Shown piece after piece: positions 21,447 through 31,855 of a DNA stretch of 64,000 nucleotides. Source of the stretch: Piliocolobus tephrosceles (lineage: Eukaryota; Chordata; Mammalia; Primates; Cercopithecidae); NCBI RefSeq assembly GCF_002776525.5, contig NC_045443.1, positions 42,544,117 through 42,608,116 on the forward strand, read 5' to 3'. The notes below the pieces were generated by a model. It searched no databases, was not told the DNA's origin, and saw nothing but the letters and a program-made list of their open reading frames with translations. Position numbers and translations under genes: made by a program. How positions within the stretch are numbered: position 1 is the first letter of the stretch; each line of letters begins with the position of its first letter.

Positions 21447-23187
21447 TTTTTTTTTTTCTCTGATTTGGATGACTTTTTAAAAATTATTATACTTCAAGTT
21501 CTAGGGTACATGTGCACAACGTGCAGGTTTGTTACATAGGCATACACGTGCCACGTTGGTTTGCTGCACCCATTAACTCGTCATTTACGTTAGGAATTTC
21601 TCCTAATGCTATCCCTCCCTCTGCCCCCACCCCTTGACAGGCCCCTGTGTGTGATGTTCCCCGTCCTGTGTCCAAGTGTTCTCATTGTTCAGTTCTCACC
21701 TATAAGTGAGAACATGCAGTATTTGGTTTTCTGTTCTTGTGATAGTTTGCTCAGAATGATGGTTTCCAGCTTCATCCATGTCCCTACAAAAGACATGAAC
21801 TCATCCTTTTTTACGGTTGCATGGTATTCCATGGTGTATATGTGCCACATTTTCTTAATCCAGTCTATCATTGATGGACATTTGGGTTGGTTCCAAGTCT
21901 TTGCTATTGTTAATAGTGCCACAATAAACATATGTGTGCATGTGTCTTTATAGCAGCATGATTTATTATTCTTTGGGTATATACCCGGTAATGGGATGGC
22001 TGGGTCAAATGGTATTTCTATTTCTAGATCCTTGAGGAATCGCCACACTGTCTTCCACAATGGTTGAACTAGTTTACACTCCCACCAGTGGTATAAAAGC
22101 ATTCTTATTTCTCCATATCCTCTCCAGCACCTGTTGTTTCCTGACTTTTTAATGATTGCCATTCTAACTGGTGTGAGATGGTATCTCATGGTGGTTTTGA
22201 TTTGCATTTCTATGATGACCAGTAATGATGAGCATTTTTTCATGTGTCTATTGGCGGCATAAATGTCTTCTTTTGAGCAGTGTCTATTCATGTCCTTTGC
22301 CCAATTTTTGATGGGGTTATTTGTTTTTTTCTTGTAAATATGTTTGAGTTCTTTGTAGGTTCTGGATATTAGCCCTTTGTCAGATGAGTAGATTGCAAAA
22401 ATTTTCTCCCATTCTGTAGGTTGCCTATTCACTCTGATAGTAGTTTCTTTTGCTGTGCAGAAGCTCTTTAGTTTAATTAGATCCCATTTGTCTATTTTGG
22501 CTTTTGTTGACATTGCTTTTGTTGTTTTAGTCATGAAGTCCTTGCCTTTGCCTATGCCCTGAATGGTATTGCCTAGGTTTTCTTCTAGGGTTTTTATGGT
22601 TTTAAGTCTAACATTTAAGTCTTTAGTCCATCTTGAATTAATTTTTGTATAAGGTGTAAGGAAGGGATCCAGTTTCAACTTTCTACATATGGCAAGCCAG
22701 TTTTCCCAGCATCATTTATTAAATAGGGAATCCTTTCCCCATTTCTTATTTTTGTCAGGTTTGTCAAAGATCAGATTGTTGTAGATGTGTGGTGTTATTT
22801 CTGAGGCCTCTATTCTGTTCCATTGGTTTATCTCTCTGTTTTGGTACCAGTACCATGCTGTTTTGGTTACTGTAGCCTTGTAGTATAGCTTGAAGTCAGG
22901 TAGCGTGATGCCTCCAGCTTTGTTCTTTTTGCTTCGGATTGTCTTGGCAATGCAGGCTCTTTTTTGGTTCTATATGAGCTTTAAAGTAATTTTTTCCAAT
23001 TCTGTGAAGGAAGTCATTGGTAGCTTGATGGGGATGGCATTGAATCTATAAATTACCTTGGGCAGTATGGCCATTTTCATGATATTGATTCTTCCTATTC
23101 GTGAGCATGGAATGTTCTTCCATTTGTTTGTGTCCTTTTTATTTCATTGAGCAGTGGTTTGTAGTTCTCCTTGAAGAGGTCCTTGGG
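21447..23187 (-). mobile_element. 5'-truncated L1PA-type element, antisense
   Basis: A young primate L1, reversed: T-run head (21446-21457), 3' UTR, then ORF2 back to the thumb region, where it is truncated at 23187. The perfect 14-bp duplication TGAAGATACTTTCT flanks it at 21433-21446 and 23188-23201. Between the poly(A) and the canonical 3' end lie about 20 extra bases (21458-21478), which look like a short 3' transduction. Its ORF2 C-terminal part is still open. Confidence 0.96.
21689..23187 (-). pseudogene. L1 ORF2 C-terminal remnant with a 329-residue open frame
   Basis: The frame 22678-21689 is open for 329 codons and stops at the natural ORF2 C-terminus (SLIGEN). It covers the region after the reverse transcriptase thumb and the Cys-rich segment. 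In that segment the first Cys (CWRG) is kept, but the second Cys is Tyr (CWRGYGE), and the next part reads LLYHWWEC, so the motif is degenerate. Upstream sequence to 23187 is also ORF2 but in other frames. The endonuclease and the reverse transcriptase active site are absent, because the element is 5' truncated. It cannot be functional and has no promoter of its own. Confidence 0.93.
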
Positions 23188-23201
23188 TGAAGATACTTTC
23201 T

Positions 23202-24359
23202 GAGAATAGTATCTATAAGCCAAAATATCCATGATTAGTAACATTGGCAATTTATTAGTTTAACTACCAAAGAACAGAGCCTCAAAGCCTCTGGCTACTA
23301 GGACTGGTAATTTAACTGAAGGAAGACAAAATTCAGAGAAACATGAGATGTCAACTTTCACTCAGTGGAGGCTGGAACCGTTGGGGCCCCTGAGAAGCCA
23401 AGGGCAGCAGGTTGAGGAACAAAGTGTAAAGGGCAGAGGGCTGGTCTTGGCACTGGGCTTGGAAACTACATTTATGATGTATTCAATGTGTAATAATTGG
23501 GCAAGACTGTGAAGCTCTCTGAGCTTCAGTCTCTGTATCTGTGGGCAGACTAATGCCTATCTTCAAAGTCATTAGGTGAATGAAAGAGAGGATAAAGATG
23601 CTTGTCACTTCGGAAGTACCCATTCTAAACTTACTTTCTCTACTTACTTTCTTTCCAGTGTCGCTCAAGTCGGCCCTGTACAGGATTGTAGAGTAATTAC
23701 TATTAATCCTGAACTGTTAAAGGGTTCAGCATTTTAAAACTGAATGATTAAAAGAAAAATGGTCAGAACACGTGTGAATATACAGCTATATTCATTCATG
23801 GCTTACACGAAACACTAAACATGCTAGATAAATCCCCATTTCTGCTGCTGAAGTCCTGAAGCATCAGAACTCTTGAATTCTTAGCTCCAAAAGTCACACT
23901 GCTGTCATGAGAATCAGACTAAACCAAAAAGCCCCCATGAAGAGCTTAAAGCTAGGTTTGGATCCTTCTGCATAAAGATCAACACTAGGGGGAGACTCTA
24001 TCCCTTCTCAACTGAGAATGATTTGGCAATCCCCTTGCTTGGTTACCACCCAGTGCTCTAGGAGCATTGCCTGAGTAATAACAAGTTCAATAATTGATGA
24101 CTAGAGCTGGGCAGGCAGCAGATGCCACTGGCAGGATGTGATGAGTAAAACCCAACAAAATGGCAGAAATTTATCTTCCCAAAGTCATTCAGAAAATCTT
24201 CAAAAGTTAAGATCAAGAAAGCCACAGCTCTTATTTCACTTGATGGATCAAGTATTCATCAATATATTTTTATAATTGTATTTTATTTTTTGGTAGAAAA
24301 GTTATATTTAACAACTATATTAATGATAAGGTATTAATGATGATACTGATAACAAAATT
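23202..24359 (+). other. Spacer with one MIR
   Basis: A sense MIR is present at about 23490-23615 (AATTGGGCAAGACTG, CTCTCTGAGCTTCAGTC, CTGTATCTGTGG). The remainder is unrecognised. Confidence 0.55.
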
Positions 24360-24510
24360 AATTATAATGCCTAATGTGCACAAAGCTTTGTGTATACTCT
24401 CTTTTTTAAAAAAATTATTTTAAAAATTCTTCCAACAATCCAGTCAGTACGTATTATTAGCTCCATTTTTCTGTTGGAAAATTTAAGGAATAGCAAGGTT
24501 AGACGACTTA
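24360..24510 (-). mobile_element. MIR/L2-like fragment, antisense (weak)
   Basis: ATGTGCACAAAGCTTTGTG, CCAACAATCCAGTCAGTACG and ATTAGCTCCATTTTTCTG resemble reversed MIR. It is diverged. Confidence 0.4.
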
Positions 24511-24514
24511 AACG

Positions 24515-24745
24515 TGGTTAAGACCACAGACTGTGCAATCGGATGACCGGGTTCAAGGCTCAATTGTGCCACTTACTAGCTGTATAACCTGGCAAGTTAA
24601 TTAACCTCTCTGTTCCTTATTTCCTTGTGTGTAAATGAGAGTAATAATAGTATCTACTGCCTTTAGTTGTTATGAGAGTTAAATGACTTACTACATGTAA
24701 AATGCTTAGAGCTGTGCATGACACATTGTTAGCATTTGATGTGTT
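24515..24745 (+). mobile_element. MIR, sense, near full length
   Basis: GGTTAAGACCACAGACTGTG, CCACTTACTAGCTGTATAAC, AACCTCTCTGTTCC and ATGTAAAATGCTTAGAGC give the full MIR order in sense. Confidence 0.92.
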
Positions 24746-24814
24746 TAATTAGCCATTATGTGACCCAAAGACACATATTTATTATTTTATATATGAATTA
24801 CTTAATTACGATAG

Positions 24815-24940
24815 TATTTGTGTCAGGCACTGTCTTAGACCTAGCAAAGATTGTATGGTTTATGGGAAAGGCAGACATTATGTAATTTTCATAGGGTGTG
24901 ATGAGTTTTGCGGTGGAGGAAGTAGACACCGTGCAGCATG
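24815..24940 (-). mobile_element. L2 fragment, antisense (weak)
   Basis: GTGTCAGGCACTGTCTTAGA followed by GGCAGACATTATGTAA fits reversed L2 loosely. Confidence 0.4.
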
Positions 24941-25006
24941 CAGGGCAGTGGGCAGGGTAGGGGCCAGGCACAGGATGGTAACACCAGGGCCCAGAGCTGC
25001 ATTTGA

Positions 25007-25008
<2 letters not shown>

Positions 25009-25035
<27 letters not shown>
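25009..25035. repeat. CAG trinucleotide repeat, nine units
   Basis: Nine uninterrupted CAG units followed by CAAAAA repeats. On both strands an open frame reads it as poly-Ala, but nothing supports a gene here. Confidence 0.97.
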
Positions 25036-25037
<2 letters not shown>

Positions 25038-26105
25038 AAAACAAAAACAAAAATGATTCCCATCAACAGCTCTGAAGCTATTTCCAAGGCTTATGGATGA
25101 AAGAGACTCTAAACATTTTAATACCCAGTCTTAATCAGAAACTTTCTGAGCAAATCGTTTGACCCCTGTATTTCCATCTCCAGATACATAAAATGCTGGT
25201 TTCTTAGGGTTACTCTAGGAAAGAGTGAGATTACTGTGTGGACTTCCATTGCTTGTGAAGAATCTACAAAGGCATGAAAACCTGGTGGTGCGATTATCAA
25301 TGGATAACTACCTAATTAGCCACACATCTTTTCTTAGAAGAGAAAAGGAGTACACATAGAGGAAAACTCTCAGGGACTGTCGCTACAGAACCCCCAGGCC
25401 AGAAAATATCTTTGGGTTCATTGTTTGGTAGCTTCCAAAGTTTTCACTACTACAGACACCTTTTACTGGTTTTCTATCATGAACTTTATGGTTTTAGAGA
25501 TTTGCGCTACCATGTTGCCTACATTAAGTAAAAATGAATAAATTCTCCATTTCAATTCATTAGAGAGCATTTCATTTGTGTAAGATGCAGGTTTTAACAT
25601 CCTGAGCTATAATCCAACCAAAATAAAATAAAAATCTCCCATCACACACTCATTGGAACAAATTAGGAATATACAGAAAGGAATAGCTCTATCACCACTG
25701 TCCAGATTTTGACATATTTCCTTTCAATCTGTAAGTGCTGTCTTTCTTAAAATAGCTAAGATTGTACTGCATATCCCTAAGGCAATGAAAACGGACATTA
25801 TGTGGTGCTGGAGGGGGTACTGAGTATCATTTACCCTTCCCAAGCCTGGGTTGTGCTATATGAACCCCTTCCCACATCCTGAGACCCCAGACTACCCTGT
25901 CAATACCCTTCTAACACTTCCATATGGTACTCAATTAATCTGTTACTATCTAACAGATTAAATAGCTTTGATTCCTCCTTTATACTGTAAAACTGTGTCT
26001 TATTCATCTCGGTGTGGTCAGCACTCTGCCACCTACCTGACATGTTGTACAAAGTTGATACTTTTTATGCTGTACTGAAATACATATATACTGTTATATA
26101 TAAAA
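25036..26105. other. Spacer, nothing recognised
   Basis: No gene is seen. A very weak L2-like stretch lies near 25990-26040. Confidence 0.4.
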
Positions 26106-26131
26106 GTGTGTGTGTGTGTGTGTGTGTGTGT
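26106..26131. repeat. TG dinucleotide repeat
   Basis: Thirteen GT units without interruption. Confidence 0.97.
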
Positions 26132-26389
26132 ATCTAGAAATCTTGTAACTCTACCACTGCCTTTGCATATCACAGGAGCCTTGGTTTGGTTCTCTTCTTT
26201 CACAGATGAAAACACTGAATACCAAAGTGATTAATGGACAGAGGATTCCATGTATAAGACTGAGCGATTGCCAGAAAGCAACAGAGGACAGAAGCTGGCA
26301 TATTCTGGAATTCCACCACTTTAACATAACCACTATTTATATTTTAGTGGAGCAGTAATATCACAATACTCTTTTATCCTGAGCAATTT

Positions 26390-26680
26390 TTTAAAATGTA
26401 GACTTTTAAAAATCCTCCTCCTTCCCTCTGTCACCGAGCATTCCTCTTTTTTACTAGACATCCCTCTGCTTCATCCTAACTCCAACATAACCGGGGTTAG
26501 TGGCCAGTACATATCCTCTCATGACGTTTTCCGTGCTGTCAGTATAATGAACAAACATAAATAAACATGTGGAGTAGGGTTGTCATTGTCTGATTTTCAA
26601 AAATAGGCTCATGCTATATATACAGTTCCCTAGATCTTGCTTTTTGCCCTTAACAATACATTGCAGAAATATGTCTGAGT
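26390..26680 (-). mobile_element. Old L1 fragment, antisense (weak)
   Basis: The ATATATACAGTTCCCTAGAT, CTTGCTTTTTGCCCTTAACA and CAATACATTGCAGAAAT order is typical of a reversed L1M distal region. Confidence 0.45.
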
Positions 26681-26682
26681 CA

Positions 26683-27145
26683 ACTGGTTTGGATCTACCT
26701 CCTGTGAAGTGGGTCTCATGGTGAGATGTTATGCTGTATGGGATTTCACACCTATAGATCACGCATTTGGCAAGCTCCTGGGTGAGTTTTGGCTGAGGCT
26801 TTGCAGAAAGGAAAGGCAAACTACACCGAGAATCAGTATCTGTCCTGTGAGGACAAACCACCGGCCCTTCCAGGATGGAAGTGATCCACTGTAGCTGAGC
26901 TGCTACCAAGATGCTGGTGGTGTCCTTGAGAAATAGTGCCCATCCTTTTCCCGCCAGTCCTCTGACCAGCCAGCTAGGTCACTGGCCCCAGCCCAGATTT
27001 CTAAAAGCGACCCTAGCAGCAAGTTTGCCCCATCCCCTGGGGTCCTTGCCAGTGTTAAACCCCATGTACTGAGAAAGTTCCCTAAAGTCAGTGAATTCTT
27101 GCTTATCCAGTTGTATGTTCTGCCTCCTTGATTAAGTCTCATCAA
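26683..27145 (-). pseudogene. ERVL pol remnant (RNase H end and integrase core), antisense
   Basis: Read on the minus strand, 26909-26690 encodes ILEGPVVCPHRTDTDSRCSL and CVIYRCEIPYSITSHHETHF. These match the ERVL integrase core, which joins viral DNA to host DNA. The first catalytic Asp is recognisable in TDTDS; the second is replaced by His (SHHETHF, where the family has an Asp). The frame starting at 27145 ends with ASDLAGWSEDWREKDG, the RNase H to integrase junction, in a different register. There are stops and frame shifts throughout. It is an old, dead provirus fragment without LTRs of its own nearby. Confidence 0.75.
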
Positions 27146-27900
27146 AATGTATTCCCCAGTGTACCTCCCTGGCTCCTGCCAATAAGTGCTAGCTAATCTT
27201 TGCAGTTCCTTTGAGGTGAATCTCTTTCCTTCCTTATCAGTCCTAGCACATTTCCAGCTCGGCTCTGCTGGAAGTTAACCCTAGTTATCACACTGGCATT
27301 CAGGAGAGGCAGTAAGGGCAGCTCCTTAGAGGAACACCTGTTGCTTTGTGGGGGAAGGTCACAGCAGAGTCTTCCCACATGAGGGAAGGGCTAGCTTTAC
27401 ATAGAGAGCGGTGGGCTCAGAGTTCTGTGGGTTCAGAAGAGTCCACACAGCTGCAGTCCTTGTGGGCAACCACCCAGATGTCCCCATCCCATATTTCAGG
27501 ATCCCAAACTTTCCCAACCAGAGCCCTGATCTTAACAGTACAGACCTGGTTTGTTGAGAATTTACAGGTCTCTGGAGCTCCTGGATTCTAACTACTAAGT
27601 CCTACACTTGTTCCTCAGCTACATCTGCAGGAGATTAGGGCCTCTCAGTAAACTCCCAAAGAGGACTTACAGAGGAGCTCTCCAGCTCCCACATTCAGCC
27701 TGTAGATGTTCAACTCATAGCCCTCAGCTTCTCATTATCTCCCTGCAGAGCATTAATACAACCTCTAAACATCAACCAACATCACTGTCAACATCAATGC
27801 ATTTGTTCCTCCCCATTGCATTTAAAATATCTGAATCATCAAGGGCATTCCCATCTACTCAGGTCACCACTGGTGACATTTTTAGCAATTGAACTGCACT
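27146..27900 (-). mobile_element. Probable ERVL/MaLR internal sequence, antisense
   Basis: Unlike its neighbours this stretch is GC-richer and continues the ERVL fragment without a visible boundary. I could not read conserved domains in it, so the assignment rests on continuity and composition. Confidence 0.4.
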
Positions 27901-27939
27901 TTATATCAGGGATTATCCATGTCTACATAGTACATGGTA

Positions 27940-28739
27940 TGTTAGGCAGAGTAGAAGAATGCCCCTCCTCCCCATAAGTTGTCTCTGTCCTAGTCGCCAG
28001 AACCTGTGAATATGTTTACTTACATGGCAAATGGGACTTTGCAGATGTGAATAAGCTAAGGGTCTTGAGATGGGAAGGTTAATCTGAACTATCTGGGTGG
28101 GTCCAGTGTGATCACAAGAGTCCTTATAAGTGAAAGAGGGGGCCGGGCGCGGTGGCTCACGCCTGTAATCCCAGCCCTTTGGGAGGCTGAGGCGGGTGGA
28201 TCACGAGATCAGGAGATCGAGACAATCCTGGCTAATACGGTGAAACCCCGTCTCTACTAAAAATACAAAAAAGTAGCCGGGTGTGGTGGCGGGCGCCTGT
28301 AGTCCCAGCTACTCAGGAGGCTGAGGCAGGAGAATGGCGTGAACCCGGGAGGCGGAGCTTGCAGTGAACTGAGATCGTGCCACTGCACTCCAGCCTGGGT
28401 GACAAAGTGAGACTCCATCTCAAAAAAAATAAAAATAAAAATAAAAATAAAAATAAGTGAAAGAGGGAGGTAAAAGAGTCAGAGCCAGGAGAAATTTGAA
28501 GATGTATGCTACTGGCTTTGAAGAACGGTCTATAAGCCAAGGAATGCAGGCCTCTAGAAGCTGGAAAGTGCAAGGAAACAGATTCTCCCTGAGAGTCTCC
28601 AGAGGGACACAGCCCTGCTGACATCTTGATTTTAGCCCAGTGAGACCCATTTTGGACTTTTGTCTTCCAGAATTTTAAGATAATGAATACATGTTGTTTT
28701 AAGCCACTAATTTGGTACAGCAGCAATAGGAAACTAACA
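27940..28739 (+). mobile_element. MLT1-type MaLR LTR, split by an AluY
   Basis: It starts TGTTAGGCAGAGTAGAAGAA and ends GCAATAGGAAACTAACA. Between lie AACCTGTGAATATGTTTACT, GGGACTTTGCAGATGTGA, TCTAGAAGCTGGAAAGTGCA and TTGTTTTAAGCCACTAA, in MLT1 order. It is a non-coding solo LTR. The Alu at 28141-28452 interrupts it. Confidence 0.88.
28141..28452 (+). mobile_element. AluY-type element, sense, youngest in the window
   Basis: It begins with the intact GGCCGGGCGCGGTGGCTCA and carries AluY-grade features such as GGATCACGAGATCAGGAGAT and AATGGCGTGAACCCGGGAGG. It ends in an AAAAT repeat tail. The perfect 15-bp duplication ATAAGTGAAAGAGGG flanks it at 28126-28140 and 28453-28467. Confidence 0.97.
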
Positions 28740-29554
28740 CTCAAGGGGTGGAATGCTCCTTGCCACCAGCAAATTATCCAGCCCCCAACCCATCCTACTG
28801 CCTTCTTCCTCAAACCACTCCTGGTACCAGTTGTGTGTCTGGGTCCTCTGAGAAGCAATCACCAAGATGGAATGCAACTGGAAAATGATTATTGGAGGAA
28901 ATACTTATGAAGCATAAAATGAAAACAGAGAGGAGCAAGCAGAGAGTCTTCAGGTTGTGATGCAAGTCTGACAACTGGGAAAGGGGGGAGGGAAAGAAGG
29001 ACTGGATAGGAGAATGTAGCTCAGAGAAAGTCTCAGCCAGGTCACTGAAGGTACCAGAATAAAGATTGTCCAGTCCAGAGACAGGGTGGTCTCAGCCTAA
29101 GTGCTGTGGCATGTGTGAACATTTAATGGCTAGAGGCTGTCAGCCAGATACACTTTGCACAGCAAGTTTTCTCGAAGGAAATCTGAGGAGCCCATCTCCA
29201 CAGTAGCCATACTCACCCACCCCCTACCCAGGCCCAGGCAGTGCTAATTAACCAGAGGGCCGCTACAGGGGCAGACCTGTAGCCACTGAGCTTATTGGCC
29301 AAGAAAATATCAGCATTCATGCTCTCTGCAGTTAAGTAGATCCCAGAATTAGGGAAGGACAGGCTGAGCACAACACATGTCCAAGATCTGATCCTCAAAT
29401 TTACTAATCAGATAATTCACTTAGGGAAATGAAGAGAAGTCAGGATTGTTCTCCAAATGGAGCTCTCTTCACATGGAAAAAAAATGTTAGAAGAGGAAAA
29501 TAATGTCCTACTCTATAAGATTATTGGAAAATATTTTAGTAGATATTAGATATT
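28740..29554. other. Spacer; possible unidentified LTR
   Basis: The stretch 28830-29400 has an LTR-like composition (GGGTCCTCTGAGAAGCAATC, TTCAGGTTGTGATGCAAGTC), but I cannot place it in a family. Confidence 0.35.
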
Positions 29555-30480
29555 GCCAGATTGCTTTCCGACAAAGTTAAAGTATTTTACACATCCACCA
29601 ACAATGCTGAGAGGATCTTCTTCTCCTATGTCCATACAGCATTAGGCATTATCACTCTTTTTGATTTCTGCCAGTCTGAATGTTTCATTTTTATTTAATC
29701 TACATTTACTTAACTGCTGGGAAAGATAGAACATTGCTATGATTTGAATGTGAGTCATAAAGTTCATATGTTTGGAAACCTGATTTCCAATGCAACAGAG
29801 TTGTAAGGTGGGGCCTTTAGGAGGTGATTAGGTCATCAGGGCTCTGCCCTCATTAATGAATTAATGCCATTATCACAAGAGTGAGTTCCTTATCAAAGGG
29901 AAAATTCCACCCCCTTTTACTCTCTGTCTCTTTTTCTCCCTCTTTCTTTGGGATTCCTCCTTTTGCCACCAGAGGAAAACATTCACCAGGTGCTGGTGCC
30001 TTGATCTTGGATTTCTCAGCCTCCAGAACAGCTAGAACTGTGAGAAATAAATTTCTTTTCTTTATAGGTTATCCAGTCTCTGTTATTGTGGTTACAGCAG
30101 CACAAAAGAGACTAAGACAAACATCTTTTTGTATGGTGTTTGCCTTCACAGTTGTATGACCTGCCCATCCACAAGCTTGGTTTATTGAGTTGTTTGAGTT
30201 TCTTTTGTTAATGTGTTTGTAGAAGTTGTGTATATATTATAGATACTAACCCTTATCTACTATATGCATTGCAAATATTTAAAACAATTTTTGGCCCATT
30301 TTTTGGTGTCTATTATCAGACAAACATTTAAGCTCTCATAAGTTCAAATATATTTTCTTTTATAGTTTTTGGATTCCGTATCTTTGTCTTCATGATCTCC
30401 CTACCCCCACATTTTAAATATACTCTCCTAAATTTCTAAGAGTTTGACTAATTTATTTGTACATTTACTATTTCATTCAA
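29555..30480 (-). mobile_element. Old L1 (L1M) ORF2 fragment, antisense, split by an LTR
   Basis: ATATTGCCAGATTGCTTTCC, ACACATCCACCAACAATG and GGCATTATCACTCTTTTTGA before the LTR, then ATACTAACCCTTATCTAC and TTGCAAATATTTAAAACA after it, follow the reversed distal ORF2 of L1M. Frames are fully decayed. Confidence 0.75.
29735..30119 (+). mobile_element. Solo MST-type MaLR LTR inside the L1M
   Basis: It starts TGCTATGATTTGAATG and ends GCACAAAAGAGACTAAGACA, with GTGGGGCCTTTAGGAGGTGA and GTGAGAAATAAATTTC (LTR polyadenylation signal) between. AACAT flanks it on both sides (29730-29734 and 30120-30124), a perfect 5-bp duplication. Confidence 0.95.
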
Positions 30481-30589
30481 CTGAAATTTATTTTTGTACT
30501 ATTGTTTCTTGTCACAAAATAATACGTTTCCTGTAGACAGTTTACGAAACTTCAGATGTTGAACAAGAAAAAAAATTGAAATTTGTCTT

Positions 30590-30850
30590 AATTCCCCATA
30601 TTCTTAATATGGACTCCCTGTGAATGTTTCCAGCTATATCCTTCCAGGCTTTTCTTCTATGCATCGTACATAGCCTTACATTTTTAAAATTATATTGTAA
30701 ATTCTGTTATATAGCCTGCTTTTGTCTAACAATACACTCAGAACAATTTTTCAAATGTACCATCATTTGTTTAATCACATCTCTATTTTTGGACATTTAT
30801 ATTGTTTTTCACTTTTTGCTATGACAGATGTCATGATGCTGCCTCTCATT
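30590..30850 (-). mobile_element. Old L1 fragment, antisense (weak)
   Basis: TATAGCCTGCTTTTGTCTAA, CAATACACTCAGAACAATTT and GCTATGACAGATGTCATGAT fit a reversed L1M distal part. It lies out of order with the 29555-30480 fragment, so it is probably a separate copy. Confidence 0.45.
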
Positions 30851-31679
30851 TGTTAGACTATATTTTGCCCTGTGTTAAAGAGCTCACTCATTTTCAAATA
30901 TGTTTTTTCAATTTTAATAGCATCTAAAATTACTTGTTTAAAAATCAGGTAAGGAGAGGGATGGAAGGTCTTTTTTTTTTTTTTTTTTTTTTTCTTTCTG
31001 GGTCTCTGTATTGAGATATATCTAAATTAAATAGGGGACTTAGAACTATTTTTACAAAAAACTAAGTCTGTAGAATGCAATTGATAGGCCTAGATATTAT
31101 GTTTCTAAGATATATCATCTAGAAAAAGTTCAGAATTGAAGAATTCTGAAGTTAAAAAATAAAAATAAACAAACATAGCATGAGGAAAATCAACAGGCAG
31201 AAGTATCAGAAAATCCTAAAGCACCAGCAGTCAGATAAAGGAGTAACAGGGTAACAATGTCAGTTCTCTTAATACCACTACCACCTACATACCAAGGAGA
31301 CACTCCCAGTTCTTTTGGAAAGAAACAGATATAAATCAATAAATCATTCCATTTCAGGGCTTTACTAGAATTTCAAAACAAATAACTGAGAGGCAGAAAT
31401 ACTAAAAATCTGAGAAGGAAGGAAAAAGAAACAAACCGTGAGTACAGAGCCTATTTTTTATTAAAGCATAATTTAAAAATAAATCTGAATATTCAAAAAA
31501 CATCTACATGAAGCAAAAGCATCTACACTAATCTGCTATGAAACCTATTTCTAGTTGAATTTAAAATTCATTGTGATTTTAGGGTTTCCCTGTCCTTGCT
31601 CTCTTCCATGTTTAACCATATCCCAAACAAGACAAGAAAAGAAATACTATTGAACTGTACACAACAAACCATGGAATGT
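30851..31679. other. Spacer with a T23 run
   Basis: A T23 run lies at 30971-30993. No gene or dispersed repeat is recognised. Confidence 0.5.
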
Positions 31680-31855
31680 GAAGTTAGATGGGAGTTTAGA
31701 GCTCAGCTAGTCTGGCCCCAGTATTTTACCACTGGGAAAGCCAAGGTCAGGAAAATGGAAGTAACTTGCTGAAGGTCATATAGCTGGTTACCTGCTAAGC
31801 CAAGAGTGGAAATGCATCTCTTGCCTCTTTGCACAGTGCTCCTGCTACCAGTATC
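31680..31855 (-). mobile_element. MIR-family SINE (MIR3-like), antisense
   Basis: CCCCAGTATTTTACCACTGG, GTAACTTGCTGAAGGTCATA, AGCTGGTTACCTGCTAAGCC and CAGTGCTCCTGCTACCAG follow a reversed MIR core. Confidence 0.65.

Noticed and set aside
21689..22678. The longest open frame, 329 residues on the minus strand
   Set aside because: It is the C-terminal part of L1 ORF2 in a 5'-truncated L1 with target-site duplications.
24855..25100. Poly-alanine protein across the CAG repeat
   Set aside because: Open frames exist on both strands simply because of the repeat. No family match, promoter or splice site could be supported.
28313..28858. A 181-residue open frame on the minus strand
   Set aside because: It crosses the AluY antisense sequence and the MLT1 LTR. 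The end carries the familiar Alu-derived reading LTLSPRLECSGTISVHC.
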